Positions 10,554 through 22,060 of a stretch of 64,000 bases of DNA are shown here, in pieces. Below the pieces are notes generated by a model. The model did no database searches. It was not told the origin of the DNA and saw only the letters and a list, made by a program, of their open reading frames with translations. The first letter of the stretch is position 1, and every line of letters begins with the position of its first letter. A program made the position numbers and the translations under genes. The DNA is from Sporothrix humicola (lineage: Eukaryota; Ascomycota; Sordariomycetes; Ophiostomatales; Ophiostomataceae): positions 54,508 to 118,507 of the forward strand of contig WNYE01000108.1 in NCBI GenBank assembly GCA_021396245.1, written 5' to 3'.

Positions 10554-13500
10554 TCGAGGGGAGGCGATGTCGACATCGACGGTCGTCTGTGAAAAGACGG
10601 TGAGGGGACTGATGGGACTGAGGGGCTGTTGGTTATGTCTGTCTCTCTTCAGCCCTGTTTTTGCTTGGACAGCTGTGAATCTTGCTTGGACAAGGTCGCG
10701 ATCTGCAGCGTCGACGATCTGTTGGTGTTCTGGATGCTGTTATGTGTTAGGTACTTGTTTTGGATACCATTACTTTGGATTTCATTTGTTGTCACTCTTT
10801 CTTTTCATTCCTCATCCTCTTCTCCCTGTATTTGATGCTGTTCCTTTCCTGATTTTGCAAGTTCCCGTTTTTTTCTTCCGAGACATGCATCTGGCCGTCC
10901 CTTCAGACCACTCAGACCCTGCAGACGGAGACATCTCGAGACAGACTCTGCTTTTCAGCTTGGTGATTCTGCATCGCATTTTCCATTTCGAGCATCTTCG
11001 CCTGCGGAGGATTCTTTCGACTGTCCGAGGGACATGTTACTGCTCCGAATCTTGTTTCTTTTGAAATGTCATGTTGGTCGACGTGGACATTCAAACGGTC
11101 ATATGAACTTTTCCATGGCTGAGCTGGTCGAGACTCTTCACTGACCTGATGCACCAGGAAGTACATCTATCACAATGTAAAGTGTACATCTTGTGATGGC
11201 AAGTATAAGTCACAAGTGTCATCACGTGTGTTGGTCTGATCTCTGATTTAGAGGTTGTCAGTTTATGCGCGTGTTTTGAGTTTGTGGCCTCCCGCTTCAC
11301 ACCCTCTTTTTTGTTAGGTTCTTATCGTTCCTTCATTTCATCTTGCGTGCTCTTTCTCTGACTATCGGTTGGCGGTTCCCTGTCCCCGTCATCTTATCAC
11401 ACTCTTCCTCTTCAGTCTTCCGTCTTCACATGCAAATATTGAAACAATCAACAGTCGAAACTGCGTTCAACAAAAGTCTGAAGCTATGAATATTGTTTCC
11501 CAAAACAGGCATCGAAAGAAGGGGAAGCCTTGGCTCAGATTTCTTGATGGAGCAAGAAGACAGGGAGAGAATGACACAAGATCACCGAGAATCTTAGACA
11601 CATTCAAAGGCCCTTCAGAGTTACGTTGTACTTAGGATTATTGAGCCTCAACACATCGTCCCAACGGCGGGAGATTATCACAGGGGAGGCAAAGGGCAGA
11701 GTGGATGTCAAAAGTTGTAAAGTACACAAGACTCCGTACAAGCTCCACGACCCACGATGCATGACGAGTCATCGTCAACGCTTTTTGCATTGTTCATCGT
11801 GCATCCAGCTCATCGGCCGGCCTCTGCTCCTCTTGGCCAGCTTTGCACAGTCCGCCTTTACGGGATGGCCAAATGGAGCTCGCCTTATTTTATGGAGCCT
11901 GTGATTTGACAGTCTCGACTTGTCTTTGGGGGCTGGAGATGTTTTTGTTTCTCATCATCCTTCCGTCTCGGTCTCCGTCTTTTTCTCTTCGTATTATTCT
12001 TATTTTTCTCATTTTCCTCATTATTCTTATTGTGGATTCTCTAGGATTTCCTGGTTCTCGACGCAGATCCTCAACAAAGTTTGACTTGCCTGATTTGCCT
12101 CATCGTCTGGATCTTTTTGTTGTTTTTATTGTTTTTATTGTTTTTATTTTATTTTATTTTGTTGTTTTCTCCCCATTATCCCCGTCGTCTGCCCACTGTC
12201 ACATGTTAAAAAGCAGCCGGCGACTGATGCAAATATTTCTGTAAGACTGGCAGAAGTAAGACCAGCACCAACAGAAACCAAAACAACAGATTAAAATCAA
12301 AATTCCGTGCTTTGCTCTGCTCCGGCCTTGTTCTCCGTCCCGCTAAAATCTAAAAAATCAAAACGTATCGCCGCCATGGCCACAGTCGAGAAAACAACGC
12401 CTCCTGTTCATGCCAGCCACCGCAAACCACGAAACCACGAAACCACAAGCCAATCGCCGCCGCCACCAGACCGCATTCCCGATTCCCGACTTTGACAAGT
12501 ATCTACGAAGAAGTGGCCATGGCATTTGATGCCCCTCCTGCCTTCCTATCCCATCTTGACAAAAAGACCAGCCTTTCAGCCTCTGTAGTCTCTGTAACCT
12601 CTACATATACTGCCAAGCCGCGTGGATGCCATGTTCCGGAGCAAAGATGCCCGTTTTCAGAAAAGGCATGGGGGTTTTCTGTTTCCCTGTTCGATCGAAC
12701 CTATCCAAGTCCATCCAAGCCCATCCAAGCTCGAAGCGAGTTCCAAGCACATCCAAACAGTCTAAGCTGCCCCAAAGCAAGCTATCAAGCGAGCTGTCTC
12801 CAGGAGCCCAGAAGCATGGTTATTGTCTCTTTCTTCCCCTCCTAATATTGCCCGTCTTTTCCCGTCTTGATCTCGACTGACCTGTGTTGTATGTACGAAG
12901 TACTATTTTATGCCTGTAATTTTGTGCTTGTATTTTGTGCAGTGCAGCGGTCTGGCCAGCTCTGTATGAATCAGGTCCAAATTTCGTATTCTCATATTTT
13001 CCATGTGCCCATGTCCAACCGGGCCCTTGTCCGATCGGGGTCTCCTTTTTGGGGGTTTTCCCTTTTATTTTCTTTATTTTTTGCTCTTCCCTCCTTTGGG
13101 CGGCATTTTCACACGTGGAGACGGAGCCTAAAATTTACTCTTAAAAATCTCGACTGGGGGCGAATACAGACACCGGTTTCGATTTCGCGGTCGTCGGTGG
13201 CTTTTGATGTCGTAAGTATCTTGTAGTTGATGTATCTTTGTATGTATATTCTTGAGTGGTATTGCGGAGTATTCTGCCACCAAAATCACACGCTATGGGT
13301 ACCTGCCGTGACTGCCATGTTTGCCTGGCCCGTGCGTTGCCTCTGTAGTTGGCCGATTTTGGGGACGTCTGTTGGTCGTTCTTGCCTGTCTTTTTGCCTG
13401 CCTTTTCTCTTTTTTTTCTCACTTTATTTTTTAGGGTCGTCTTCCGTCCCTTTTGGTGTCGGCTTGAACCACTCGCACCTGCATTTTTTTCAAGCTCGTG

Positions 13501-15569
13501 CCATTTTAGCTTTTTTTGTTTGCGCACCCAGAGCACCTTCTGCCTCAACAAAAATCGGCGGCTACCCCAACGGAAAAAAGCGGGCCAGTTTTGGCTTGAA
13601 AGGAGGGGCGTTTGAACACAGAATTTGTGTGGAGGGACCCTTGCGCGGGTCGTTTTGGTGCCTTTTTAGCTGGGTATCTGGCAATAATTGGCAGTATCTG
13701 GCAGAATCGAATTGAACTCCCCAATCTTTACATGTGATGGCCGACATTCAACTGTACTCTGTGTTCGGCATCTCCCCTGCCTGACAGGGGAAATGCTACG
13801 GCAGCCACGAGCCACGCACTCTTTTCGAGAGTACCCACTGTATTTTTGCCCAGGATCCTCGTTCCTGCCGCAGAGCACTTGCACTTTGCTGGGAACCGCA
13901 CCTTCTCCGTACTATGGAAAGATACATCAACCTGCTCTTGCACTTTTTATTTCTGCTTCCCCAACTGAAGAACCCAGGTGGTGCCACCATCCAAACACCG
14001 GGCGACTGGCCGGATGAGCATGATTCGTATCTCGACAGTGACTGAGCCAAGCTTTGCATATCGACTGACGAGCGCAGGAAACCGGAGTCTGTCCAGAGTC
14101 ATGGTCGACTGTCAAAGGCGGTGAGGGTGGGAGGCTGGAGGTACCTGAGGAGGGGCGTTCAAGATGCAGGGAAGGAGCGATGAACCACCCTGCACCTACA
14201 CCCTCCCACCCCAAACGAGAAAGGGAACCCACTAAAAACCACGCTAGCAATCTTTAATTGGTTTTTTTATTTTGCTGCTGCAAGTATTTTGTCCTCCCAC
14301 CAAAAAGCCATACTTGGTGCACAACCGCATCGTTTCTCCCACCATCTCCCATTTCCCTCGGGAAAGCGGTCTGGCTGCGTGTTGTGAGTGGCCAATTCGT
14401 TCTTTTCTTCCTCATTTTTTCTCTCGAAAAGAAAACCGAGTGCTTGGCACGGAGACCACTCCAGGAGTCCAGGGGAACGAAGGCAACAAGTCCCTTGGAG
14501 GGCAAATATTGCACTCTGGTATGGCCCTTCTATCGCTCTCGCTCTTCCGTTTCCCTGCTGCTAGTTCACTGCTCATTCACTCCTTCCTCGATCTGATAGT
14601 TCCGTTGGTCCTGGCACGGTTGGTCGCTGTTTCCTCTTTGCTCTTTCCTTGCTGTCCGGGATCGTCTGAACCGATCTGCTCCCAGCACCTCCCTTCATAG
14701 GTGGGAAGTAGCTACTTTTGGTCGGTAACCGGTAGATTGATAAACGGAAAGAGCAAGTACACCCAACAGTCAGTCACCACCACCACCGGACGCTTTTCCC
14801 CTGAAAACTCTTACTGTAAACCATAACCGACGTGTTCTTTTCACAAACCCTAACACACATAGCACAAACACCGTTCATCCAGTAAAGTACTCGTACAGCG
14901 TCATCGGTATCAACAGTGACAAGCCCAACGCTTGAGCTGTGAATACGATACCCGTAGCTCTTGGCCTGGCTCAACTTTCTCGAGACGCCAGGCCACTCCT
15001 TCCCTCCTTCCCCCTACCCTTTTTTTCTCCACAGTGCTACTCTGCTCCTGCCACATGAGAAACAACACCCCCCCTGGTCCTTCCCCATTATCGGTTTTTC
15101 CTTGGTCTTTGCTGGTCTTTTTCTCCGTCTTCTTTTCTTCTTTTTTTTTCTTCTTTTCTTTTTTATGCTTGCTGTTCAACGCCTCCGCCGCCACCACTTC
15201 AACCTCCCTCTCCGTTTCTTGTTCCTTATCCTCCCTCTCCTCTATCCCCTTATCCGCTGCTTTCCTTCGTCCTTGCTCTTATTTGCTTCTTTCCCGCACC
15301 CACCCCTGCGAGTCTGAATCTCTTCTTGTCTTCTCTTTTCGTCTTTTCCTTTTCTTCCCTTCCCCTCCTCCTCTTTTCCTCTTCACCTCCCTCTCTCTTC
15401 TTCCTCTCTTCTTTTTCACCTTTCCCTTTTCTCTCGTCTTCCTTCCCGTATCTGCTTTCTTCCACTCTAGCGTGGAAGCCAAGAAGGAACATCAAGACGA
15501 CGTCTCGTTGTCTCTTCTTTTGATATTCTCTCTCTCTCTTTCTCACATCCTCCCACCCACCCTCACATC
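10554..15569. other. Intergenic spacer, 5.0 kb
   Basis: I find no frame with recognisable protein character. Contents seen: a T-rich stretch with TTTTATTG repeats at 12118-12160, several CT-rich blocks, GAAGGAGCGA at 14171, and a pyrimidine-dominated leader from about 14970 to 15569 ahead of the desaturase. Short open frames at 12300-12900, 13200-13700 and 14270-14700 lack homology, codon bias and splice context, so I left them out. Confidence 0.5.
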
Positions 15570-17045
15570 ATGGCCACCGCTACGTCTTCTGCGGCCTCCA
15601 CGGCTAAGCACCCTGCTCTCCGCCGCACCATGACCACCACCACAGTCGACTCCGACTTCTCGGTCCCGTCCACGGCCGCCCAGTCGCCCGTCGACTCGCC
15701 CCGCCCCTCGGCCTCCTCGACCTCCCTCTCCTCCATGTCCTCGATGGACGACATTGCCGCCAAGCCCGCGGCCGTCGACAGCACCGCCGAGTACGGCAAG
15801 CTCATCGACACCTACGGCAACGAGTTCAAGGTCCCCGACTTCACCATCAAGGACATCCGCGACGCCATCCCCAAGCACTGCTTCGAGCGGTCCGGCCTGC
15901 GCGGCCTGGCGTACGTCTTCCGCGACATTGTGTACCTCGGCGTGACGTTCTACGCCTTCCACAACTACAACACCGAGCAGTACGTCCCCAACGTGCTGGC
16001 CCGCGGCGCCCTGTGGTTCGTGTACAGCATCATGCAGGGCCTGTTTGGCACGGGTCTCTGGGTCCTGGCCCACGAGTGCGGCCACGGCGCCTTCTCGCCG
16101 TCCAAGACCTACAACAACGTCGTCGGCTGGGTCCTGCACTCGGCGCTGCTCGTGCCCTACTTTAGCTGGCAAATGTCCCACAGCAAGCACCACAAGGCCA
16201 CCGGCAACATGGAGCGCGACATGGTTTTCCTGCCGCGCACCCGCGAGGAGCACGCCTCGCGCCTGGGCAAGTTTGTGCACGAGCTGTCGGAGCTGACCGA
16301 GGAGACGCCCGTGTACACGTTCATTGCGCTGTTCCTGCAGCAGCTGGTCGGCTGGCCCAACTACCTGATGACCAACGTCACCGGCCACAACTACCACGAG
16401 GGCCAGCGCGAGGGCCGCGGCAAGGGCAAGAAGAACGGCTGGGGCACCGGCGTCAACCACTTCAACCCCAGCTCCCCGCTGTACGACAACAAGGATGCCG
16501 TTCTCGTCATCATGAGCGACATTGGTCTGGGTCTGGCCATCACCGCCCTCGTCCTGCTCGGCCAAAAGTTCGGCTGGGCCAACCTCGCCGTCTGGTACGG
16601 CCTGCCCTACCTCTGGGTCAACCACTGGCTCGTCGCCATCACCTACCTGCAGCACACCGACCCCTCGCTGCCCCACTACACCCCCGCCGAGTGGAACTTT
16701 GTCCGCGGCGCCGCCGCCACCATCGACCGCGAGTTTGGCTTCGTCGGCCGCCACCTGCTGCACGGCATCATCGAGACCCACGTGCTGCACCACTACGTCA
16801 GCACCATTCCCTTCTACCACGCCGACGAGGCCTCGGACGCCATTCGGCCCGTCATGGGCCAGCACTACCGCGCCGACGTCGAGGGCGGCTCACTCGGCTT
16901 TTTGAAGGCCATGTACAAGAGCGCGCGCATGTGCCAGTGGGTCGAGCCGAGCGCCGAGGCCACGGACAAGGGCAAGAACATTCTGTTCTTCCGCAACCAC
17001 AACGGCATCGGCACCAAGCCCATCAAGATGGCGCCGCCTTCGTGA
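15570..17045 (+). CDS. FAD2: Oleate delta-12 fatty acid desaturase, membrane-bound
   Basis: Intronless, 491 residues. It has the three histidine boxes of membrane desaturases: HECGHGAFS (about residue 168), HSKHHKATGNMERD (about 204) and HVLHHYVSTIPFYHA (about 404). Together these bind the di-iron centre. Hydrophobic stretches around VLHSALLVPYF and ITALVLLGQKFG fit four membrane spans in the endoplasmic reticulum. The reaction expected for this family is insertion of a second double bond into oleoyl lipid to give linoleoyl lipid, using cytochrome b5 electrons. Fungal delta-12 and delta-15/omega-3 enzymes are close relatives. I favour delta-12 from the first box and overall similarity, but regioselectivity is an inference. 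The first ~60 residues are Ala/Ser/Thr-rich. The long pyrimidine-rich region before the ATG is probably leader. Confidence 0.93.
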   Translation: MATATSSAASTAKHPALRRTMTTTTVDSDFSVPSTAAQSPVDSPRPSASSTSLSSMSSMDDIAAKPAAVDSTAEYGKLIDTYGNEFKVPDFTIKDIRDAIPKHCFERSGLRGLAYVFRDIVYLGVTFYAFHNYNTEQYVPNVLARGALWFVYSIMQGLFGTGLWVLAHECGHGAFSPSKTYNNVVGWVLHSALLVPYFSWQMSHSKHHKATGNMERDMVFLPRTREEHASRLGKFVHELSELTEETPVYTFIALFLQQLVGWPNYLMTNVTGHNYHEGQREGRGKGKKNGWGTGVNHFNPSSPLYDNKDAVLVIMSDIGLGLAITALVLLGQKFGWANLAVWYGLPYLWVNHWLVAITYLQHTDPSLPHYTPAEWNFVRGAAATIDREFGFVGRHLLHGIIETHVLHHYVSTIPFYHADEASDAIRPVMGQHYRADVEGGSLGFLKAMYKSARMCQWVEPSAEATDKGKNILFFRNHNGIGTKPIKMAPPS

Positions 17046-18675
17046 GTGCGTGGCAGGCAGATTGCCCAGCTTGCACTTGCTTGAAGGATGTGAATGTTGA
17101 CGGTTGAAACAACTTGTTTCTCCCAGTGACCTCACCAGGCCAATGTGATCTCCACACTTGTCTTTGTCGTTTTTGCGTCGATTTGTCAAGAGATCAGAGC
17201 ACTGCGTCTGAGTCTCTTCTTTCTCTTTCTGTCTTTATTTCAATGAACCGTATGATCCAAAATATATAAAGAGGGCATTTGATTTTGTTATTCTTCCAAC
17301 TTTCAACTTTCGACGTTTTTGTTGTCTCTTTGTCTTTCCACGGCCTTGGAGTTCTTGTCGTCTTGTGCTTTTTTGTGCTTTTTGTGATTTGTTGTCTTCT
17401 TTGTGATAAAATATAAACCGTGTTTGATAGGAAGGGTGTCGAGCAAGGACGAGTGACGAGTATAGAGGATGGAGTGTCAGGGTCGAATGTCGGTCGAGGT
17501 AGGACCAAGAAAAGCGTGGAATAGAAGGCAGTGTCGTTCAAGTTTCTCTTTCTCTTTTCCTTTCTTTTTCGTTCTCCTCTCTGGCCACTGGCCTCGTCCT
17601 CTTATTCTCCTCTTCTCTTCTCCCGCGAGACTTCTCGCAACCATCTAATCCTCAAAAGCCGTACTTAAAGATCAAAGCGTCCATGTCGAGACTGTGATCT
17701 GATTGTTATTGTGTACGTAATCGTCATCGATAAGGGTAGTTGTCGTCGAGAAAGGAAAGAGTCGTCGAAGGAGAGTCGTCAAAAGGCAGGAACGATCGAA
17801 TTGTTGACGAGATGTTGATTGAAGAAGGAAGGAAAGGAGGGACGTAAGATGGGAAAGAGGGGAAAGATAAAGAACTGCCCGCCTTGCCTCCTTCCTGCTG
17901 ACCATCTGACCATTCCATCATTTCTGGGTTGTGGTTATGGTTGCATGGTCTCTTGCAGTATTATGGTCAGCAATCCGGGTAGTCCGGCGGGCGGGTTTGG
18001 CGGGCGGATTTCAGATCTGGTGGTGTGCAGCGGCCCCCAAAAAGGCAAAAGGCGGGGAAATTGGGCTGTGCTTTGTTTGCTGTCTGCGGCACTGCAGCCA
18101 ACGAGATCGCTGTAAAGTGTAATCTGGAATCTGGAATCTGAGAAAGGAAGCCAAGCCTTAAATAGAAGGAAGGATGTAAGAGAGGATCATCTATTATTAC
18201 GTCGTCGACAAGTTAATCAATGTTAGAGAAAGGAGACATAAATAAAGATGCATATCCGTGATACAGTCCGTTCTCTTGGGCATTTATTTATTTCATTCTT
18301 ATTTACCTGCTCCCATACCAATTCGTCATCTTGCAAGACGCAGCTGAGTAGAGACTGGCATCATCTTATTCTCGTTCGTCTCCTGTCAGACGGATGTGCC
18401 ATCTGCCCGGCGATTACCTTGCCAGTTTGGGGTCACATATATGTAGTAAGCGAGGCATCCTTACTGTTTTATTTTATTCCATGTTCAGTGATAGATATCT
18501 CTTGACAGAAATCATTTCATTAATTTCATTTCTGAATTGCTTAACCTTCGACGACCTTCGACATCTCGGCATGCAAACAAACATAGCAACATTCAGCATA
18601 AATCCATGAGTACGGCTAGAAGAACAAAGATATGAATCAACACGGTGTATTCGTCCCATCAGACTTCCCGTCGCC
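17046..18675. other. Intergenic spacer between the convergent desaturase and coiled-coil genes
   Basis: No gene is visible. This is the 3' flank of both neighbours, with T-rich and A-rich runs around 17270-17420 and 18270-18600. A string at 17657 (AGCCGTACTTAA) resembles part of fungal 5S rRNA, but the flanks do not match. Confidence 0.5.
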
Positions 18676-20736
18676 TCACTTCTCCTCCCGGCCAGCCGGC
18701 GGAATCACGGTGTAGCGGTAGACGTAGATGAATTGGCCCTTTCTCTTCCTGCCTGGCTGGCTGACGTGGTAGGTGGTGGTCGACTTGGCTTTCCGTTCGG
18801 GTTGGGGTTCGGTCTCAGTCTGGGGCTTGGGAGAGGCCTGTTGGTCTTCCACTGCTTCCATTGTCGTTGTTGTCACTGCCTCGACCTCGGGCTTGACCAC
18901 ACCGTCATGAAAAGGAGGCGAGAACAGGGGCTTGACAGCATACTGGTCGTCGTCTTCCATATCCATATCCATGCTCGCATCCATTTTTGCCTGAAGCTTT
19001 TCAGGTGTTGGTTTTGGAGAAGGAGACGGTGGCTGTGAGTCTGTCGAGTCATTGCTGTTCTCGTCCATATGGACGCCCGTATATTCGCCCATATATCTGT
19101 CCATATTGTCGTCGGTCACTTCAAGCTTGAGTCTCTTAGTGTCCTTGGCTGCTTGAAGTTTGGCGAGGAAGGATGTCGGTGTAGGATTGTTGACGGTACG
19201 CTCAACGTGGTCAATGCTGTCGATTTGATCACCCTGGTCAATATGCCCATCATTCTTGGCCTCTTCAACACGGTCTCTCATGCCAACATCGTAGCCAAGA
19301 CCCCATCCGCCGTTGCCGTAGGGGCTCTGCACTGGATGCGGACTGGCTGTAACAGCTGAAGGAAACCGCGCGTCCACCTTGGCCATGCTGCCCTGCTTGT
19401 TCTTCTTGACCGGCGTGTCGGGGTATTTCTTGTCCTTGTCTCTTGTCGGATGAGGCAAGCGGCGGCCCGAGCTGGGTGAGTACTCGTTGGAGCTGGCCGA
19501 GCCTGCTGACCCAGTCAGTCCTCCCAGTCCTGCCAGTCCTGCCAGTCCTCCCGGCAGACAGAGTGGCGTCTTGGGCATAAACGACATGAGCTCGCGCTCT
19601 TTCAGCTTCTTGAGGGCCTTTTGAGCTTCTTCCACATTCCTTTCTTCCTTCTTGTATCTGTTCTCGGCCTCCCGCTCCAGCCGGGTGGCATTCCGTGCCG
19701 CCTCTTGGAGGCGCTTGTCCAGGTCCGATTCGGTGCCTGTCTCGTCGTCATTGATGGCAGTGGGCGTGGAAGTAATAAAGCGGCCGACAGGAGGGCTTTT
19801 GCTTGCGTGGGCAAAGTCGAGGTCAATCTGGCTGTCAAAGTCGTCGAGGTTGGCTGCGTGGAAACCAGCGTGGATATCTGCGTTGACCTGCGTGTCAGCC
19901 TCAATGACACCCTCGGCAATGCCCATGGCAAAGTCCATGTCAAAGTCGGCGACGTTCTCATCGTCCTAGGATGGAGGGATCTCCGTCGCCGTTGTCGACC
20001 ATGAGACGCTCTTTGTCTCTTTTGTCTCTTTCGCCTCCGTCTTGTCCACTGTCGTGTCCACCTCCTCTTCAACCGCCATCTTCTTCGCCATTTCCGTCTG
20101 CCTCTTCATCTCCTTCTTCTTCATCTTCTCCAACCTCTTCTCTCTCTTCTCCACCCTCTCTTGTTTTCTCAACTCCTTCTGCTTTAGCTTCTCCAGCATC
20201 TCGAAACTCTTCATCTCTTTCAGTGCCGTCGCTGTCTCCACCTCCGGCTCTTCTTGTGTTTGGACTTCTGCTGGTGTCTCTGTCTCCATTGGAATTGGAG
20301 CGTCTGTTTGCTGTTCCGGCTTGTCGGCTCCATCGATGGTCATGGTTTTGGTCTTGGCCGCTGCTGCAGCTCGGGCGTTGGCAGATGCTTGGGCGCGCTC
20401 CTGAATTCTCTTCAGCATCTTTTTGTACACGTTTTTGGGTGGCAGATCGCTGCGTCTGTCTTTGCGGTTCTGGTGGCGGTTGTTCTGGCCACCCCTGCTG
20501 TTGTTGCTATTGTAGACCGTGTTCGAAACCGACAAATCCGGAGATGCTTCCCTGCCACCTAAAGGCACGGCGTACTCCTCATCCTCTTGCTCCAGGTACT
20601 TGAGTGACGAAAGGCGCTCTCGTTTGTGGACCCGTGCGAGTCTGTCTGCTTTCGCGTCATGAGCTGCCGCGAGGCGCTGCTGAATTTTATTTCGGCGAGC
20701 CCGCCTGTCAGTGGCCAAAGGCCTGCGATCGCGCAT
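18676..20736 (-). CDS. Hypothetical charged coiled-coil protein interrupted by one in-frame TAG
   Basis: On the minus strand a frame runs from ATG at 20736 to a TAG at 19968-19966 (256 residues), then continues in the same frame without another stop to 18676 (429 more codons). The first part is basic and Lys/Glu/Arg-rich, with likely coiled coil at about residues 175-235 (LEKLKQKELRKQERVEKREK). The part after the stop begins DDENVADFDMDFAMGI, has another helical segment (RLEREAENRYKKEERNVEEA), a GLAGLAGLGGL repeat encoded by CCAGTCCTG units, and a basic tail (VYRYTVIPPAGREEK). I recognise no family. An ATG at 19938, ten codons past the stop, could start a separate protein. No splice donor of the usual type lies upstream of the TAG, so an intron is not a good explanation. 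The options are readthrough, reinitiation, two adjacent genes, a recent nonsense mutation, or a sequence error. Confidence 0.6.
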
Positions 20737-21460
20737 TGTGGTCGTGGCGTAGATATCTCCGGAGGAAACTAGATATTATCGATCGACAACCGATGAGGGT
20801 ACCGTACTTTAAGAGATCAGTCGTAAGGTGAAGATGGTGACAAAGAGATGGAATGATACCCGTGTACTTACCTTGTCTGGCCCTTCAATGCCTGGCTGAC
20901 ATGCGCATTCACTCAACAGCAGGCTGTCGTGGCGAGAGCCATGCTGTTATAAGGGTGAAGGGTGATGCACAAGCTGAAAAGTGAGGTGAAGGCCGAAACA
21001 CCACTATTTGGATGTGAATTTGTTTCTGGCGTGAACCGGTGTGAACGCTGCCAAAAGGGCGTGTTTACTACAATTGCCGTTTTGGGAAGGGGCATCCCAA
21101 GCACCATCTCGAGGCTACTACAATCGCAGGAAACAAGACAAGAAGTCACAATCACGTGATTGTTCACAAAGATGAATCAAACAATTGCCAAAATATGTAT
21201 TCAACAGCTCTAATTCATTTTGTTTCAGTTAATAGAGCTGGCAACTCGGAAAGAAAATAGAATCAGAAATTGTAATCGTGATAAAGATCCGAAAGAAAAC
21301 ACAATGCACTAATGTATCCGCCCCTTTGCCCTTGCTTTTATGTCATAAAAAACGTATCGTACATGAATTAAATGGAATAGAAAAAAAGAGGAAAGAAGAT
21401 CTGATGAGAAGAGAAAATAAAAGAAAAGAAAGAAGGAATGCTGTGTTCATCACATCGCCA
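20737..21460. other. Intergenic spacer upstream of the coiled-coil gene
   Basis: This 724 bp stretch holds the promoter side of the minus-strand coiled-coil gene and the 3' flank of the minus-strand cyanovirin homologue. No coding sequence is seen. The part near 21180-21440 is A-rich. Confidence 0.5.
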
Positions 21461-22060
21461 TCACTTCCTAGAGTTCATCCCGATGCCACCTTGGCACGAC
21501 AGCGTGCCGTTTGCATTGGAAATGCCAGTGTCTAAAGTGTTAATTAATACTTTTCTCTTCTCTTTGAAATGTCTCTCACCCTCCTCTCACTTACCAAGAT
21601 CAATCGTCGAGTTGGCTTTGATGCCGCTGAGCGTTGAGCACGAGCAGCCCAGACTCGTCCGGCCCACGACGTGGCAGTCCTTGCAGTAGTTGGAGAACTT
21701 GCCGTAGATGGACCAGGTGAGAGCGGCCGTCGTGTAGTCGATGCCGATGCACAAGTTCAAGTCGATGGTGCTGTTGTGGAAGAGGGGTGTGGCGTGTGAA
21801 TCGGTGGTGTTGTTGCCGCTCCCTTCACCACCACTGGCCGTCACGCACGATGCCGACAGCTGGCTCACCAAACCGGTGCGGCTCTTGTGCAGCACGGGGT
21901 TCTCGCAGGTCGTCGTAAAGTTGGCATAGTCGGCTGTCAACATGAGAGAGCGAGACAAGGAAAACGGCGAGGAGAGGCTGGTTCTGGCTGGTGCAGCAAA
22001 TGCGGCCGAAACGAGCATGAAAATGCAGACGAGGATCCGGTGAACCATGGTTGAGGCCAT
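21461..22060 (-). CDS. Secreted cyanovirin-N homologue (CVNH domain), two exons
   Basis: Exons 22060-21595 and 21531-21461 join to 178 residues. The 63-nt intron begins GTAAGTGAG and ends AACACTTTAG, with TTAAC as branch site. Unspliced, the frame ends in IDLGK and stops. Spliced, it reads IDLDTGISNANGTLSC, which is how a CVNH domain should end. Residues 1-22 are a signal peptide (MASTMVHRILVCIFMLVSAA). The mature protein shows the two-fold CVNH pattern: FTTTCENPVL, LSASCVTASG, STIDLNLCIGI, LTWSIYGKF, CKDCHV, LGCSCS, then STIDLDTGIS. CVNH proteins are small beta-sheet, often mannose-binding lectins found in filamentous ascomycetes and ferns. A secreted sugar-binding role is likely by family, but the ligand is unknown. 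A Ser/Gly/Asn insert (GGEGSGNNTTD) lies in the first repeat. Confidence 0.85.

Noticed and set aside
12661..12710. TGTTCGATCGAACC string resembling a tRNA B-box
   Set aside because: No A-box, acceptor stem or cloverleaf can be drawn around it. No other tRNA candidate was found on either strand by eye.
15543..16865. Long minus-strand open frame opposite the desaturase
   Set aside because: It is an antisense artefact of G/C third positions; the sequence is Val/Gly/Ala-rich without motifs.
17657..17668. AGCCGTACTTAA string similar to fungal 5S rRNA
   Set aside because: Only about 12 bases match. The flanks lack the rest of the 5S sequence and its internal promoter boxes.
19966..20200. An intron ending at the in-frame TAG of the coiled-coil gene
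   Set aside because: TAG could serve as an acceptor, but no donor of GTRNGT type and no CTRAC branch site occurs upstream, and the sequence codes for a continuous charged helix.
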